DNA of 64,000 bases, taken from NCBI RefSeq assembly GCF_003628535.1, contig NZ_RBCI01000010.1, positions 1 through 64,000 on the forward strand. The letters are read 5' to 3'. This document shows positions 19,954 through 29,413 of this stretch, piece by piece (the first letter of the stretch is position 1; each line of letters opens with the position of its first letter). This DNA comes from Flavisolibacter nicotianae. GTDB taxonomy: Bacteria > Bacteroidota > Bacteroidia > Chitinophagales > Chitinophagaceae. A model generated the notes under the pieces. That model did not search any database and was not told the DNA's origin. It saw only the letters and a list, made by a program, of their open reading frames with translations. The translations under genes were made by a program, and so were the position numbers.

Positions 19954-20861
19954 ACGTCTATTTTTGAAATGACGCCGGTTTTTTCAAACAACTCGCTCAG
20001 GGAAAGTTGCGCCTGGCGGGTGTCTCTCCAGTCTTTCAGCACCACGCCCAGTGTTTGCTCAACAACGGTTTTATCCAGATGGTCGATGTGCAACGCCGAC
20101 AAGGCCGTTGCCCAGTCAAGTGTTTCGGCTATGCCGGGTGTTTTCTCCAGTTTCATGTTCCGCAGGTTTTGCATGAAGCGGCAGATCTGTTGCCCCAGCT
20201 TTGCATCCACGCCGGGTAGTTTACGGGCAACAATCAACCATTCTTTTTCAAAGTCGGGATAGTCGATGTACAAATACAAACAACGCCTGCGCAGGGCTTC
20301 CGACAGCTCTCTTGTGCGGTTGCTGGTTAAAATGACCTGCGGAATGTGTGTGGCGTTGATGGTGCCGATTTCGGGAATGGTGATCTGCCAGTCGCTCAAT
20401 ACTTCGAGCAAAAAGCTTTCAAATTCCTCGTCCGAACGATCCACTTCATCAATGAGGAGCACCGGCTTCTGGTGGTGCGTGATGGCTTGCAACAGCGGCC
20501 GTTTCAGGAGGAAACTGTCACTAAAGATTGTTTTTTCTTTTTCGTCAACGGACTGCTGGTTGTGTTCCACCATTTTCAGGTGCAGGAGTTGGCGCTGGTA
20601 ATTCCATTCGTACAGGGCATGCGTGGCATCGAGGCCTTCGTAGCACTGCAGGCGGATCAGGTCTGTTTGCAGGGCCCTTGCCATGACTTTGGCGATCTCC
20701 GTTTTTCCCACACCCGCCGGGCCTTCTACCAGCAGGGGTTTGTCCAGTTTCAGGGAGAGAAAAACAGACATGGAAACCGCATCATCGGATATATAGCCCT
20801 GTTCTGCCAGCAGGGAGCGGATGTCGCTAAGTTGAAATTCGTTTGTGTTGTGGGTGGACAT
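19950..20861 (-). CDS. MoxR-family AAA+ ATPase, CoxD-like
   Basis: 303 residues. Walker A GPAGVGKTE (47-55), Walker B VLLIDEVDRSDEEFE, sensor 1 ILTSNRTRELSEALRRRCLY: a textbook MoxR AAA+ ATPase. With the overlapping CoxE-like VWA gene it forms the usual MoxR/VWA chaperone pair, here for the adjacent CoxMSL-like hydroxylase. Separated by 94 bases from the FAD-subunit gene but in the same direction. Confidence 0.93.
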   Translation of the reverse strand: MSTHNTNEFQLSDIRSLLAEQGYISDDAVSMSVFLSLKLDKPLLVEGPAGVGKTEIAKVMARALQTDLIRLQCYEGLDATHALYEWNYQRQLLHLKMVEHNQQSVDEKEKTIFSDSFLLKRPLLQAITHHQKPVLLIDEVDRSDEEFESFLLEVLSDWQITIPEIGTINATHIPQVILTSNRTRELSEALRRRCLYLYIDYPDFEKEWLIVARKLPGVDAKLGQQICRFMQNLRNMKLEKTPGIAETLDWATALSALHIDHLDKTVVEQTLGVVLKDWRDTRQAQLSLSELFEKTGVISKIDV

Positions 20862-20955
20862 TTATTGCGATTGCGGAAGTGACCGTTTTGAAAACATTGC
20901 CTGGTGCAACAGAAAAGCGGTATTTCTACCGCCTTCCATATGAATTCACCTTCGT

Positions 20956-21786
20956 TCAGGCAAGGGCCTGCAAGGCTCTTTTCAAATACACTTTTGCCAG
21001 GTGCCTGCGGTATTCAGACGACGCAAAATGATCGCTCAAAACATCCACCTCGCCGATGGCCGCATCCACTGCAGTATCGATCGTTGCGGTGTCCCAAGAC
21101 TTGCCGTCAAACACCGCCTCGGCCCCACGGTCCCTGAACGGGGCTTCCGATACACCGGTAAAGGCAATGTTCACCCTGCCATCGGCTTTTCGTAAAACGG
21201 CACAACCCACAATGGCAAAGCGGGAAGCCGGTTGTTCAAAGCTCAAATACACCGACCGGGCACCTTCCTGAACTGGAATGCGAATGGCCACAATGATTTC
21301 ATCCGGCAGCAACTGCGTCGAGAAAAGCCCGGTAAAGAAATCCGTTGCAGGAATGCTTCTGCCGCCCCCCGTGCCTTTTACATCAATGATCGCCTCGGCT
21401 GCCAGTACGGGTGCTGGCCAGTCGGCAGCCGGGTCGGCGTGGGCCAGGCTGCCGCCGATTGTGCCCCTGTTGCGTACCTGCACGTCACCGATAATACCCG
21501 CAGCTTGCGTGAAAAAAGGCAGGCGGTTTTTGATGAGGTCATTTGTCAGGATCTCGTAGTGGGTGGTACCGGCATTGATGACAATTTCACCGTCTTCCTC
21601 CTTTATTCCTTTTAAGGACGGGATGCCGGAGATGTCAACCAGTTTTGACGGCTGCGTCAGGCGCATTTTCATGGCGGGGATCAGGCTGTAGCCACCGGCT
21701 AAAAGTTTGCTGTCGCCGTCTGAAAGGGCTGCAATAGCTTCTTCCACCGTTGCGGGTTTTGTATAGTCGAATGCAGTGGGTATCAT
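20956..21786 (-). CDS. FAD-binding subunit of a xanthine dehydrogenase/CO dehydrogenase-type hydroxylase (CoxM-like)
   Basis: 276 residues, the normal size of the FAD subunit. The two family FAD loops are seen: AGGYSLIPAMK (30-40) and RGTIGGSLAHADPAAD (107-121). It would pass electrons from the [2Fe-2S] subunit to the final acceptor. The start is 25 bases after the molybdenum-subunit stop, same operon. Confidence 0.94.
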   Translation of the reverse strand: MIPTAFDYTKPATVEEAIAALSDGDSKLLAGGYSLIPAMKMRLTQPSKLVDISGIPSLKGIKEEDGEIVINAGTTHYEILTNDLIKNRLPFFTQAAGIIGDVQVRNRGTIGGSLAHADPAADWPAPVLAAEAIIDVKGTGGGRSIPATDFFTGLFSTQLLPDEIIVAIRIPVQEGARSVYLSFEQPASRFAIVGCAVLRKADGRVNIAFTGVSEAPFRDRGAEAVFDGKSWDTATIDTAVDAAIGEVDVLSDHFASSEYRRHLAKVYLKRALQALA

Positions 21787-21811
21787 GTTGGAGATTTTAA
21801 AATGAAAGTTG

Positions 21812-24190
21812 TTACGCTGTTTGCATGGCCCGCCATACTTTTTCAGATGTGATGGGCATCCGGAGGTCTTTTACGATGTGGCCACCACTCCAGAGCGCAT
21901 CGATCACGGCATTGACAACCGCCGGTGTGGATCCGATGGTTCCGGCTTCACCGGCTCCTTTCACGCCAAGCGGATTGTGTGGGCAAGGCGTGACCTGCCC
22001 GGCCGTTTCGATCATGGGCAGGTTGTCGGCCCGGGGCATGCAGTAGTCCATGTACGTCCCGTTGGTTAATTGTCCGTTCTCGTCGTACTCGGCACCTTCG
22101 AAAAGCGCCTGCCCAACGCCCTGCACCACGCCGCCGTGTATCTGGCCTTCTACGATCATGGGGTTGATGACATTGCCCACATCGTCAACGGCAATGAAAC
22201 GCCTGAGTGCCAGGGTCCCGGTTTCCTTGTCCACTTCCACAACGGCGATGTGACAACCGAAGGGATAGGTAAAGTTGGCGGGATCGTAAAAACTGCTGAA
22301 GTCCAGTCCCGGTTCCAGGTCTTTCGGGTACACGTGCGGCACATAGGCTGTCAACGCCACATCCGCAAACGAAACCGATTTGTTGGTACCCTTTACAGTA
22401 AACCTTCCGCCTGCAAACTCCAGGTCCTCTGCGTTGGCCTCCAGTTTATGGGCCGCGATTTTCTTTCCTTTTTCAATGATCTTTTCCACACTCTTCATGA
22501 TCGCAGAGCCTCCCACGGCAATGCTCCGTGAGCCGCAGGTGCCCATCCCGAAAGCAACGCTGTCGCTATCGCCGTGAATGACTTCCACATCTTCAAACGC
22601 AATCCCCAGTTTGTCGGCTACCACCTGGGCAAAGGTTGTTTCATGTCCCTGGCCATGCGAATGCGTACCGGTAAAAACACTGACCTTACCGGTTGGCTGC
22701 ACCCTGACCTGTCCCACTTCGTACAGGCCGGCCCTTGCGCCCAGGGCACCCACAACGGCCGACGGTGCAATGCCGCAGGCTTCGATGTAGGTGGAAAAGC
22801 CAACACCCAACAGTTTGCCGTTTTGCGCCGCTTCTTTTTGCCGCTTGCGGAAATCTTCATACCCCAGCATCTCCAGGCCTTTCTTTAGCACGCCTTCGTA
22901 GTTGCCGCTGTCGTATTGCAAGGCAACCTGCGTTTGGTAGCCGGGTTGGTTGACTCCATCGAAGGGCGGAATAAAATTTTTAAAGCGCAGTGCTGCCGGG
23001 TCGATCCCCATTTCATGCGCAGCCAGATCCATCAACCGTTCCAGCAGGTAGGTGGCTTCGGGGCGACCTGCACCGCGGTAGGCATCCACCGGTGTGGTGT
23101 TGGTGAAAACCGCTGTGACGTCAACGTTGATCTTGGGCGTGGTGTACAGGCCTTGTAGCAGGGTGCCGTGCAGGTAGGTCGGAACACAGGTGGAAAACGT
23201 AGACAGGTAAGCACCAAGGTTGGCAAAGGTTTTTACCCGCAGGGCCACCGCTTTCCCTTCCTTGTCGAAACCCATTTCGGCTTTGGTGATGTGGTCGCGG
23301 CCGTGTGCATCGGTTAAAAAACTCTCCCGGCGGTCGGCCGTCCATTTTACCGGCCGGTTGATCTTGTGCGAAGCCCAGGTAAGCAGGGCTTCTTCGGTGT
23401 AATGGAAAATCTTGCTGCCAAAACCGCCACCCACATCCGGACCCACCACCCGCACTTTGTGCTCCGGGATACCCAGGACAAAGGCACTCATCAGCAGGCG
23501 GATCAGGTGCGGATTTTGGGTACTGGTGTACAGCGTGTACCGGCCGTTGGCCGCGTCGTACGACGCATTGTAGCTGCGGGGCTCAATGGCATTGGGGATC
23601 ATGCGCTGGTTCACAAATTCTAGCATGGTCACGTGGGCGGCGGTGGCCATCGCCTGGTCCACTTCGGCTTTCGGATTGCCCAGTTCCCAATCGTAACACA
23701 TATTGTTTGGCGCTTCATCGTGCACCTGCGGGGCTCCGGGCTTTACGGCTTCTGCTGCATTGACCACCACCGGCAGTTCCTCGTATTCCACCTGCACGGC
23801 TTCCGCCGCATCGCAGGCCTGCTCCCGTGTTCCGGCAATCACAATGGCAACGGCTTCCCCGGTATAACGAACCTTGCCTACGGCAAGCAGCGGATGCTTG
23901 GGCTCTTTCATGGTGTCGCCGTTCTTGAAGTTGACCTGCCAGCCGCAGGGCACGCCATTGATGGCGGCAACATCGGCACCGGTGTAAATGGCCACTACGC
24001 CGGGCATGGCCAAAGCCGCTGCCGTATCAATGCTGCCAATCTTTGCATGTGCATACGGCGTTCGTACAAAGGCAGCATAGGTTTGCCCGGGAAGAATGAT
24101 GTCGTCCGTATAGTTTCCCTTACCGGTAATGAATCGATTGTCCTCGACCCGCTTTACCGATTTCCCGATCAGTCCATTTGTCGTGCTCAT
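21812..24190 (-). CDS. Molybdenum-binding subunit of a form II CO dehydrogenase-like hydroxylase (CoxL-like)
   Basis: 792 residues from the ATG at 24188-24190 (the frame is open further upstream, but that part overlaps the CoxS gene and is not family-like). Aldehyde oxidase/xanthine dehydrogenase a/b hammerhead domain at about 15-130, then the Mo-pterin domain with GGGFGSK (254-260), AYRGAGR (370-376) and the catalytic-Glu segment VKGAGEAG near the end. The active-site loop is AYRGAGR, the form II signature, not the AYxCSFR loop with Cys that marks genuine CO dehydrogenase. CO oxidation is therefore not supported; an aldehyde, purine-like or N-heterocycle hydroxylase is more likely. The start overlaps the CoxS stop by 4 bases. 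Confidence 0.95.
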   Translation of the reverse strand: MSTTNGLIGKSVKRVEDNRFITGKGNYTDDIILPGQTYAAFVRTPYAHAKIGSIDTAAALAMPGVVAIYTGADVAAINGVPCGWQVNFKNGDTMKEPKHPLLAVGKVRYTGEAVAIVIAGTREQACDAAEAVQVEYEELPVVVNAAEAVKPGAPQVHDEAPNNMCYDWELGNPKAEVDQAMATAAHVTMLEFVNQRMIPNAIEPRSYNASYDAANGRYTLYTSTQNPHLIRLLMSAFVLGIPEHKVRVVGPDVGGGFGSKIFHYTEEALLTWASHKINRPVKWTADRRESFLTDAHGRDHITKAEMGFDKEGKAVALRVKTFANLGAYLSTFSTCVPTYLHGTLLQGLYTTPKINVDVTAVFTNTTPVDAYRGAGRPEATYLLERLMDLAAHEMGIDPAALRFKNFIPPFDGVNQPGYQTQVALQYDSGNYEGVLKKGLEMLGYEDFRKRQKEAAQNGKLLGVGFSTYIEACGIAPSAVVGALGARAGLYEVGQVRVQPTGKVSVFTGTHSHGQGHETTFAQVVADKLGIAFEDVEVIHGDSDSVAFGMGTCGSRSIAVGGSAIMKSVEKIIEKGKKIAAHKLEANAEDLEFAGGRFTVKGTNKSVSFADVALTAYVPHVYPKDLEPGLDFSSFYDPANFTYPFGCHIAVVEVDKETGTLALRRFIAVDDVGNVINPMIVEGQIHGGVVQGVGQALFEGAEYDENGQLTNGTYMDYCMPRADNLPMIETAGQVTPCPHNPLGVKGAGEAGTIGSTPAVVNAVIDALWSGGHIVKDLRMPITSEKVWRAMQTA

Positions 24191-24693
24191 ACAACCACCT
24201 CCTCTTTCTTTTCTTTTGTGACTGGTTTGGATTCGCTCATTTTTTCTGCCGCCAATTGCACTGATTTGACAATATTCTGGTAACCCGTGCAGCGGCAAAA
24301 GTTCCCTTCCAGGGCAGTGCGTATCTCTTCTTCCGTCGGATGGGGATTTTGCTTTAGATAGTCAGCTGCCGTCATGATCACGCCGGGTGTGCAGAAGCCA
24401 CATTGCAGGCCGTGCATTTCTTTGAAGCTTGTTTGCAAGGGGTGCAGTTCGCCGTTTTGTGCGAGGCCTTCAATGGTGGTGATTTCGCAGTTGTCTGCCT
24501 GAACGGCAAAGAGGGTGCAACTTTTGGCAGCCTTGCCATTGACGTGAACCGTGCAGGCGCCGCAAATGCTGGTTTCGCAGCCGATGTGTGTACCGGTCAG
24601 CCGCAGCACATCCCGCAGGTAATGCACGAGCAGGAGCCGCGGCTCCACATCATGCTTATATTCCACTCCGTTGACCTTAACGTGAATTTGCAT
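24187..24693 (-). CDS. [2Fe-2S] subunit of the Cox-like hydroxylase (CoxS-like)
   Basis: 168 residues from the ATG at 24691-24693. Plant-type ferredoxin cluster C39-x4-C44-x2-C47-x11-C59 ([10 protein letters not shown]), and second all-helical cluster C98-x2-C101...C133-x-C135 ([20 protein letters not shown]). Both [2Fe-2S] centres are therefore complete. A charged KKEEVVV tail extends beyond the usual end. It overlaps the CoxL-like start by 4 bases (ATGA), and the frame is open upstream, but the family begins at MQIHVKVNG. Confidence 0.95.
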   Translation of the reverse strand: MQIHVKVNGVEYKHDVEPRLLLVHYLRDVLRLTGTHIGCETSICGACTVHVNGKAAKSCTLFAVQADNCEITTIEGLAQNGELHPLQTSFKEMHGLQCGFCTPGVIMTAADYLKQNPHPTEEEIRTALEGNFCRCTGYQNIVKSVQLAAEKMSESKPVTKEKKEEVVV

Positions 24694-24808
24694 AATCAGG
24701 AAGTTTGGGTTTATAAAATAATATTGACTGGTAACCGTGTTGTTCATTTTGCATTCCTTGCCGGAATGCGCAGGGCTTCTCTTTCATGGGGTTTCCGTAA
24801 ACAGGTTG

Positions 24809-25261
24809 TCAGGCAGAAACCGGCTTTTCCAGTTCTTTTTCGAGGTTGTGAAAAAACTGCTTTGTCAGCGTGTTGGCCACGCCGCCAATCACACGCTGGC
24901 CCATGGAGGCCAGCAGCCCGGATAATTTTACATCACCATCGAAATCGAGTTCCGTTTGCGAGTCGCCAACCGGCACCAATCCGATTTTCACAACGGCGCT
25001 GGCATTGCCGATTTTGCTGTTTTGTTGAAGTTTGAGCAAATAACCTTTGTTCTCCGTGATGTCCTCCAGTTGCAGATTGCCGGTAAAAGAACCGCGTACA
25101 GGTCCCAGCTTGATATCAAAAACCGATTTAAAACGGTTGTCGCCGACTTTTTCCAGGTTGGTAATACCCGGAACAAGGCGCACCAGTGTATCGGGGTCCA
25201 TCAACAAAGCCCAGATCTTTGGCGGCGCTGCAGGTAAGACTTGTTTGCCGGAGAGTTGCAT
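24809..25261 (-). CDS. SRPBCC/CoxG-family protein
   Basis: 150 residues from the ATG at 25259-25261 (MQLSGKQVLPAAPPKIWALLMDPDTL). CoxG/SRPBCC fold with the family pattern LVRLVPGI, FKSVFDIKLGPVRGSFTGNL and terminal ASMGQRVIGGVANTLTKQFFHNLEKEL. CoxG proteins are linked to membrane attachment of CO dehydrogenase-type enzymes. First gene of the minus-strand cox-like operon, 115 bases before coxS. Confidence 0.92.
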   Translation of the reverse strand: MQLSGKQVLPAAPPKIWALLMDPDTLVRLVPGITNLEKVGDNRFKSVFDIKLGPVRGSFTGNLQLEDITENKGYLLKLQQNSKIGNASAVVKIGLVPVGDSQTELDFDGDVKLSGLLASMGQRVIGGVANTLTKQFFHNLEKELEKPVSA

Positions 25262-25597
25262 ACAACTGAAATTATGGTCTGCGTAGAGTAGCGGTTGAAT
25301 GAGCAAGCTTTTCGGCGTGGTAGGAATTGTATAGTAAGATAATAAAAAAGAAGACATCAAATACGGCAATAACCTGATTCTCTTTTACCCGAAAAAGGGT
25401 CAGGAAAAATCCGGGAGAATTGTCCTAATTTGAATTTTGTTCAGGCCTGCGCCGGTTGCCAGCGCTGCTCTGGCTGACAATTTCCATCCGGTAAGGGCAA
25501 AACGATTGCAAAAAAAGCCTGCTGCTATGATAACCGCCATCTTCCCTGAATGGCAAAGAAACGTACCATCCATTTCAGAACTTTATTTTCGTGAAGA
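25262..25597. promoter_or_regulatory. Divergent control region between the cox-like operon and xdhC
   Basis: 336 bases between divergent genes, with no reading frame of interest. TATTTTCG at 25584-25591 is one mismatch from TAnnTTTG, but lies only 6 bases before the xdhC start codon, too close for an ordinary leader. The part next to the CoxG-like gene is AT-rich (about 25315-25390). No operator could be assigned. Confidence 0.4.
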
Positions 25598-26740
25598 ATG
25601 ACAAAAGAAATCAATGACATTCTCGCTGCATACGAAGCAGCCAGGGAGGCGGGCCGGCAGACGGCTCTTGCCACCGTTGTACATGTGGAAGGCTCATCTT
25701 ACCGGCGGCCCGGTGCCCGCATGCTGGTGGAAGACAACGGCAAAATGACGGGGGCCATCAGTGGCGGCTGCCTGGAAGGCGATGCCTTGCGAAAAGCGCT
25801 ACTGGCCATCAACCAACAACAAAACAAGATTGTGACCTATGACACGCTGCACGAAGATGATATTGAGTTCGGCGTGCAGTTGGGCTGCAACGGTATTGTA
25901 CACATTTTGTTTGAACCCATCGACCCGGGGCAGGCCAACAACCCGGTTGTATTGCTGGAGAAATCGCATGCGCAACGAAAGGACTGTGTGCTGGTGACCT
26001 TGTTTTCGCTAAAAAATTATCATGGTCATCAGCCGGGAACCTGTTTTTTGTATGACAGCGAAACGACGTACAATAAACTCGAAGACAAAAATCTCGAAGC
26101 CGAAGTAAAAAGTGATGCAGCAAACGTACTTGCCAACAAGGATTCTTTTTTAAAGCCCTATGGCGATAATGGACTCATGGGCTTTGTTGAGTTGTTGCGG
26201 CCTGCGGTTTCGTTGGTCCTCGTTGGCGCCGGCAATGATGTGCTACCAATTGTCGACATGGCAAGCATTTTAGGATGGCCAACAACAATTGTCGATGGTC
26301 GGTCAACACATGCTAACACGCACCGGTTTCCGAAAGCAACCAGGATTATCGTTGCGAAACCGCCAGAAGCCATGGAACAAATCCCTTTCGATGAGCAAAC
26401 CGTATTTGTGCTGATGACCCACAATTACAATTATGACCTGGACATGCTGCGGCTTTTGTTAAATAAAGACTGCCGGTATATCGGTACGTTGGGACCAAAG
26501 AAAAGACTGGAACGGATGCTTGCTGAATTAAAGGAACAGGGGATTGACGTCACCGCGGAACAAAGAGCAAAGATCTATGGTCCTACAGGCCTGGACATCG
26601 GCGCAGAAGCAGCCGAAGAAATTGCCTTGTCCTTGTTGGCTGAAATAAAAGCCGTGTTGACAGGGCGCCAGGGCAGCTTTTTGCGGGACAGAGCTGAAGG
26701 AATTCATGCCCGCTCAGCACTTTCGGTCCACAGGCTATAG
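25598..26740 (+). CDS. XdhC/CoxI-family molybdenum-hydroxylase maturation protein
   Basis: 380 residues. N-terminal XdhC/CoxI domain with GSSYRRPGARMLV and GAISGGCLEGD; C-terminal Rossmann-like domain (LVLVGAGNDVLPIVDMASILGW, VFVLMTHNYNYDLDMLRLLL, YIGTLGPKKRLERML, GPTGLDIGAEAAEEIAL). XdhC binds Moco and assists sulfuration and insertion into hydroxylases. It is divergent from the CoxG/S/L/M/D/E-like operon, the expected client. A decayed copy of this family sits upstream of mocA at 50.7 kb. Confidence 0.93.
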   Translation: MTKEINDILAAYEAAREAGRQTALATVVHVEGSSYRRPGARMLVEDNGKMTGAISGGCLEGDALRKALLAINQQQNKIVTYDTLHEDDIEFGVQLGCNGIVHILFEPIDPGQANNPVVLLEKSHAQRKDCVLVTLFSLKNYHGHQPGTCFLYDSETTYNKLEDKNLEAEVKSDAANVLANKDSFLKPYGDNGLMGFVELLRPAVSLVLVGAGNDVLPIVDMASILGWPTTIVDGRSTHANTHRFPKATRIIVAKPPEAMEQIPFDEQTVFVLMTHNYNYDLDMLRLLLNKDCRYIGTLGPKKRLERMLAELKEQGIDVTAEQRAKIYGPTGLDIGAEAAEEIALSLLAEIKAVLTGRQGSFLRDRAEGIHARSALSVHRL

Positions 26741-27189
26741 ACAAAAACGAAATCTTTTCATTATCGCAATGAAGTACGGCAAATAGTTGCACGCTGGTTC
26801 TTTGTTTCGCAATACCATTCAAAGCGGCGTTTTGGCACCGGATCTACGATCCATCCTGGGTCCCGGTCTTCTTGATTCTGCCATAACTGTATAATGATGG
26901 AGGTGCGATGAGCGTTGATGTCGGCACTTAACAAATTGCCGGGCAAGTAAAGGGGCTATTTTTTACAATAATGCAAAACGATTTTGCGCAACCTGCTAAA
27001 CAAGTGCGGCAAGCAGTGTTTTTAAACAGGGGTTAAAACATGTACTTTTAGCCAGATGTGCCTGCTTGTATGGGTTAGCATTACTTGCATTCCAATTTTC
27101 GGACAAGAACTGTTGTAAAGAAACTTTCTCCCCAAAATGAATTTTGACAAGAGATCCAAATGAAAAGAAAATCGACTAAAATCTGTAAC
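26741..27189. other. Intergenic stretch without recognisable gene
   Basis: About 450 bases. A minus-strand 61-codon frame (26761-26946) has no family resemblance. The last 200 bases before the GH5 gene are AT-rich and probably hold its promoter. Confidence 0.45.
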
Positions 27190-28158
27190 ATGAAAACACA
27201 TCGCTTTGCCCTCTTTTTTGCCAGTCTGCTTGTTGTTTGTTTTTTACAAGCGCAGCCGGTAAAAAAATGGGGACAATTGCAAGTGAAAGGAACGCAGTTG
27301 TGTGATGCAAAAGGCAAACCTGTGGTGCTGCGGGGCATGAGCTTTGGCTGGCACAATTTCTGGCCGCGTTTTTTCAACGAAGCCGCCGTAAGCTGGTTGC
27401 ACAAGGACTGGAATGCAACCGTTGTGCGGGCTGCCATGGGCGTGGAGCCCAAAGGCGGCTATGTGCACGACTCCGCAGGTGCGGTACAAAAAGTAAAGGC
27501 TGTTATTGACGGCGCCATCAAAGAGGGTATTTATGTGATCATCGACTGGCATAGCCACAATATTCGGTTGAATGAGGCAAAAACATTTTTTACCCAAATG
27601 GCAAAAGCGTACGGCAGCTATCCCAACGTGATCTACGAAATCTTTAACGAGCCCGAACGGCAAAGTTGGGCGGATGTGAAAGCGTATTCAGAAGAACTGG
27701 TCAACGTGATCCGGGCTTATGACCCGGATAATGTAATTCTTGTCGGCAGCCCTCATTGGGACCAGGATGTGCACCTTGCCGCCGACCTGCCTTTGCAGGG
27801 ATTCAGCAACATCATGTACACCCTGCATTTTTATGCAGCCACGCACAAGCAGTCGTTGCGAGACAGGGGTACGTATGCATTGCAAAAGAGCCTGCCGATC
27901 TTTATCTCGGAGTCGGCCGGTATGGAAGCAAGTGGCGATGGTCCGCTGAACGAATTAGAGTGGCTGAAATGGATTGACTGGGCGGAGCAAAACAGGATTA
28001 GTTGGGTGACCTGGTCGGTGTCTGATAAGGACGAAACCTGCTCGGTACTAAAGCAAACAGCCGCTTCGGAAGGCGGATGGAAAGAGACGGATCTGAAAGA
28101 ATCTGGTATCAAAACAAGAGCGCTGCTCAGGAAATACAACAAGGGGAAAAACAAATGA
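27190..28158 (+). CDS. Secreted GH5-family glycoside hydrolase (endoglucanase type)
   Basis: 322 residues from the ATG at 27190, which begins a good signal peptide (MKTHRFALFFASLLVVCFLQAQ); an in-frame ATG ten codons earlier is less likely. TIM barrel of GH5, closest in pattern to the bacterial cellulase subfamily 2: GKPVVLRGMSFGWH, IIDWHSH, acid/base E154 in YEIFNEPE, HFYAATHK, nucleophile E241 in IFISESAG, and WVTWSVSDK. No binding module is attached. It is followed after 16 bases by the propeller gene, so they may be cotranscribed. Confidence 0.92.
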   Translation: MKTHRFALFFASLLVVCFLQAQPVKKWGQLQVKGTQLCDAKGKPVVLRGMSFGWHNFWPRFFNEAAVSWLHKDWNATVVRAAMGVEPKGGYVHDSAGAVQKVKAVIDGAIKEGIYVIIDWHSHNIRLNEAKTFFTQMAKAYGSYPNVIYEIFNEPERQSWADVKAYSEELVNVIRAYDPDNVILVGSPHWDQDVHLAADLPLQGFSNIMYTLHFYAATHKQSLRDRGTYALQKSLPIFISESAGMEASGDGPLNELEWLKWIDWAEQNRISWVTWSVSDKDETCSVLKQTAASEGGWKETDLKESGIKTRALLRKYNKGKNK

Positions 28159-28174
28159 AAATTCAACCTCAGAC

Positions 28175-29224
28175 ATGAAAAGTGTAAAACAACCTACGTT
28201 TCGACTGCTTGCAGCAACTGTGCTTTCGCTGGCTATGTTGTGCACGGCATCAGTTTGCAATGCCCAGGCAACGCCCCGCCGATCCTTGCTTGCCCTGTCA
28301 AAAGCCAATCATACACTGGCGATTGTAGACCCTGTAAATTTAGCGGTTGTTGCCCGCATCCCTGTTGGTGAAGACCCGCACGAATTGGTGGCCTCTTCCG
28401 ACGGGCGGATGGCCTATGTCTGTATTTATGGCGGCGGCAGCTTCCATGAACTGAACGTCATTGATCTTGTTGCACAAAAACCTTTGGCGAACATTGATAC
28501 GAGACCGCTGTATGGACCGCACGACATAACCTTTGTGAACGGGAAGGCATGGTTTACGGCGGAAGGTTCCAAAGCAATTGGTCGATTTGATCCCGCAACC
28601 GGCAAACTTGACTGGAGCATGGGTACGGGGCAGGACCGGACACACATGCTCTACGTGTCTCCCGATGGCAAAAAGATCTACACCACAAACGTTTCTTCCG
28701 GCACCGTCAGTATTCTCGTGGACACGTTGCTGCAGCCGGGACCCATGGCACCTCCCGGTGCAAAACCCCGGCAAGAGTGGATCCAGCAGGTCATTCCAAC
28801 GGCAAGGGGGGCAGAAGGATTCGATGTGTCGCCGGATGGTCACGAATTGTGGACCGCCGCCAGTGACGATGGAACCATCGCTGTCATTGATCTCGATGCA
28901 AAAAAACTGGCCGTGAAAATAGAGGCGAAGGCCCTCGGCGCCAACCGGTTGAAGTTTACTCCCGATGGCAGGCTGGTGTTCATTTCCAGTCTGCGAACCG
29001 GCGAACTGATTGTTTATGATGCACGATTGCGTACCGAAAGAAAGCGGTTGAAACTTGGCCGGGGCGCAGCCGGCATTCTTATGGACCCCGAAGGTTCCCG
29101 TGCATTCGTGGCTTGTTCAGCCGATAATTACGTGGCCATTGTCGATCTGAAAACCCTTGAAGTGACGGGCCGCCTCGACGTGGGTGGGGTGCCCGACGGT
29201 CTTGCATGGGCAATCCGGCCTTAG
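28175..29224 (+). CDS. Secreted YncE-type beta-propeller protein
   Basis: 349 residues with a signal peptide ending near CNAQ (about residue 31). It has seven-bladed YncE/cytochrome-D1-like repeats: VVARIPVGEDPHELVASSDGRMAYV, LYVSPDGKKIYTTNVSSGTVSI, FDVSPDGHELWTAASDDGTIAVID, MDPEGSRAFVACSADNYVAIVD. There is no heme motif, so it is not a cytochrome. Function unknown; propellers of this group often bind partners or ligands in the periplasm. 16 bases downstream of the GH5 gene. Confidence 0.88.
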   Translation: MKSVKQPTFRLLAATVLSLAMLCTASVCNAQATPRRSLLALSKANHTLAIVDPVNLAVVARIPVGEDPHELVASSDGRMAYVCIYGGGSFHELNVIDLVAQKPLANIDTRPLYGPHDITFVNGKAWFTAEGSKAIGRFDPATGKLDWSMGTGQDRTHMLYVSPDGKKIYTTNVSSGTVSILVDTLLQPGPMAPPGAKPRQEWIQQVIPTARGAEGFDVSPDGHELWTAASDDGTIAVIDLDAKKLAVKIEAKALGANRLKFTPDGRLVFISSLRTGELIVYDARLRTERKRLKLGRGAAGILMDPEGSRAFVACSADNYVAIVDLKTLEVTGRLDVGGVPDGLAWAIRP

Positions 29225-29413
29225 CGCTTTGGCCACTGGAGAACTGGCGTAAGGGGTGTATTCGTGCAAAGCCTTCTTCTTGCCTGAATGGCGCGAATCA
29301 ATCAAGCCAGGAATCGTCGGTGAAGGGCTTTACCGGGATGAGTTCTATCATGTTTGCCCGCCTTTTAAATCATTGCAACGCCGCTAACAGGGAAGATACC
29401 TTTATGCAAATGC

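Noticed and set aside
18832-25261. Aerobic carbon-monoxide dehydrogenase
   Set aside because: The large subunit has AYRGAGR, the form II loop, instead of AYxCSFR with the active-site Cys; CO oxidation is not supported.
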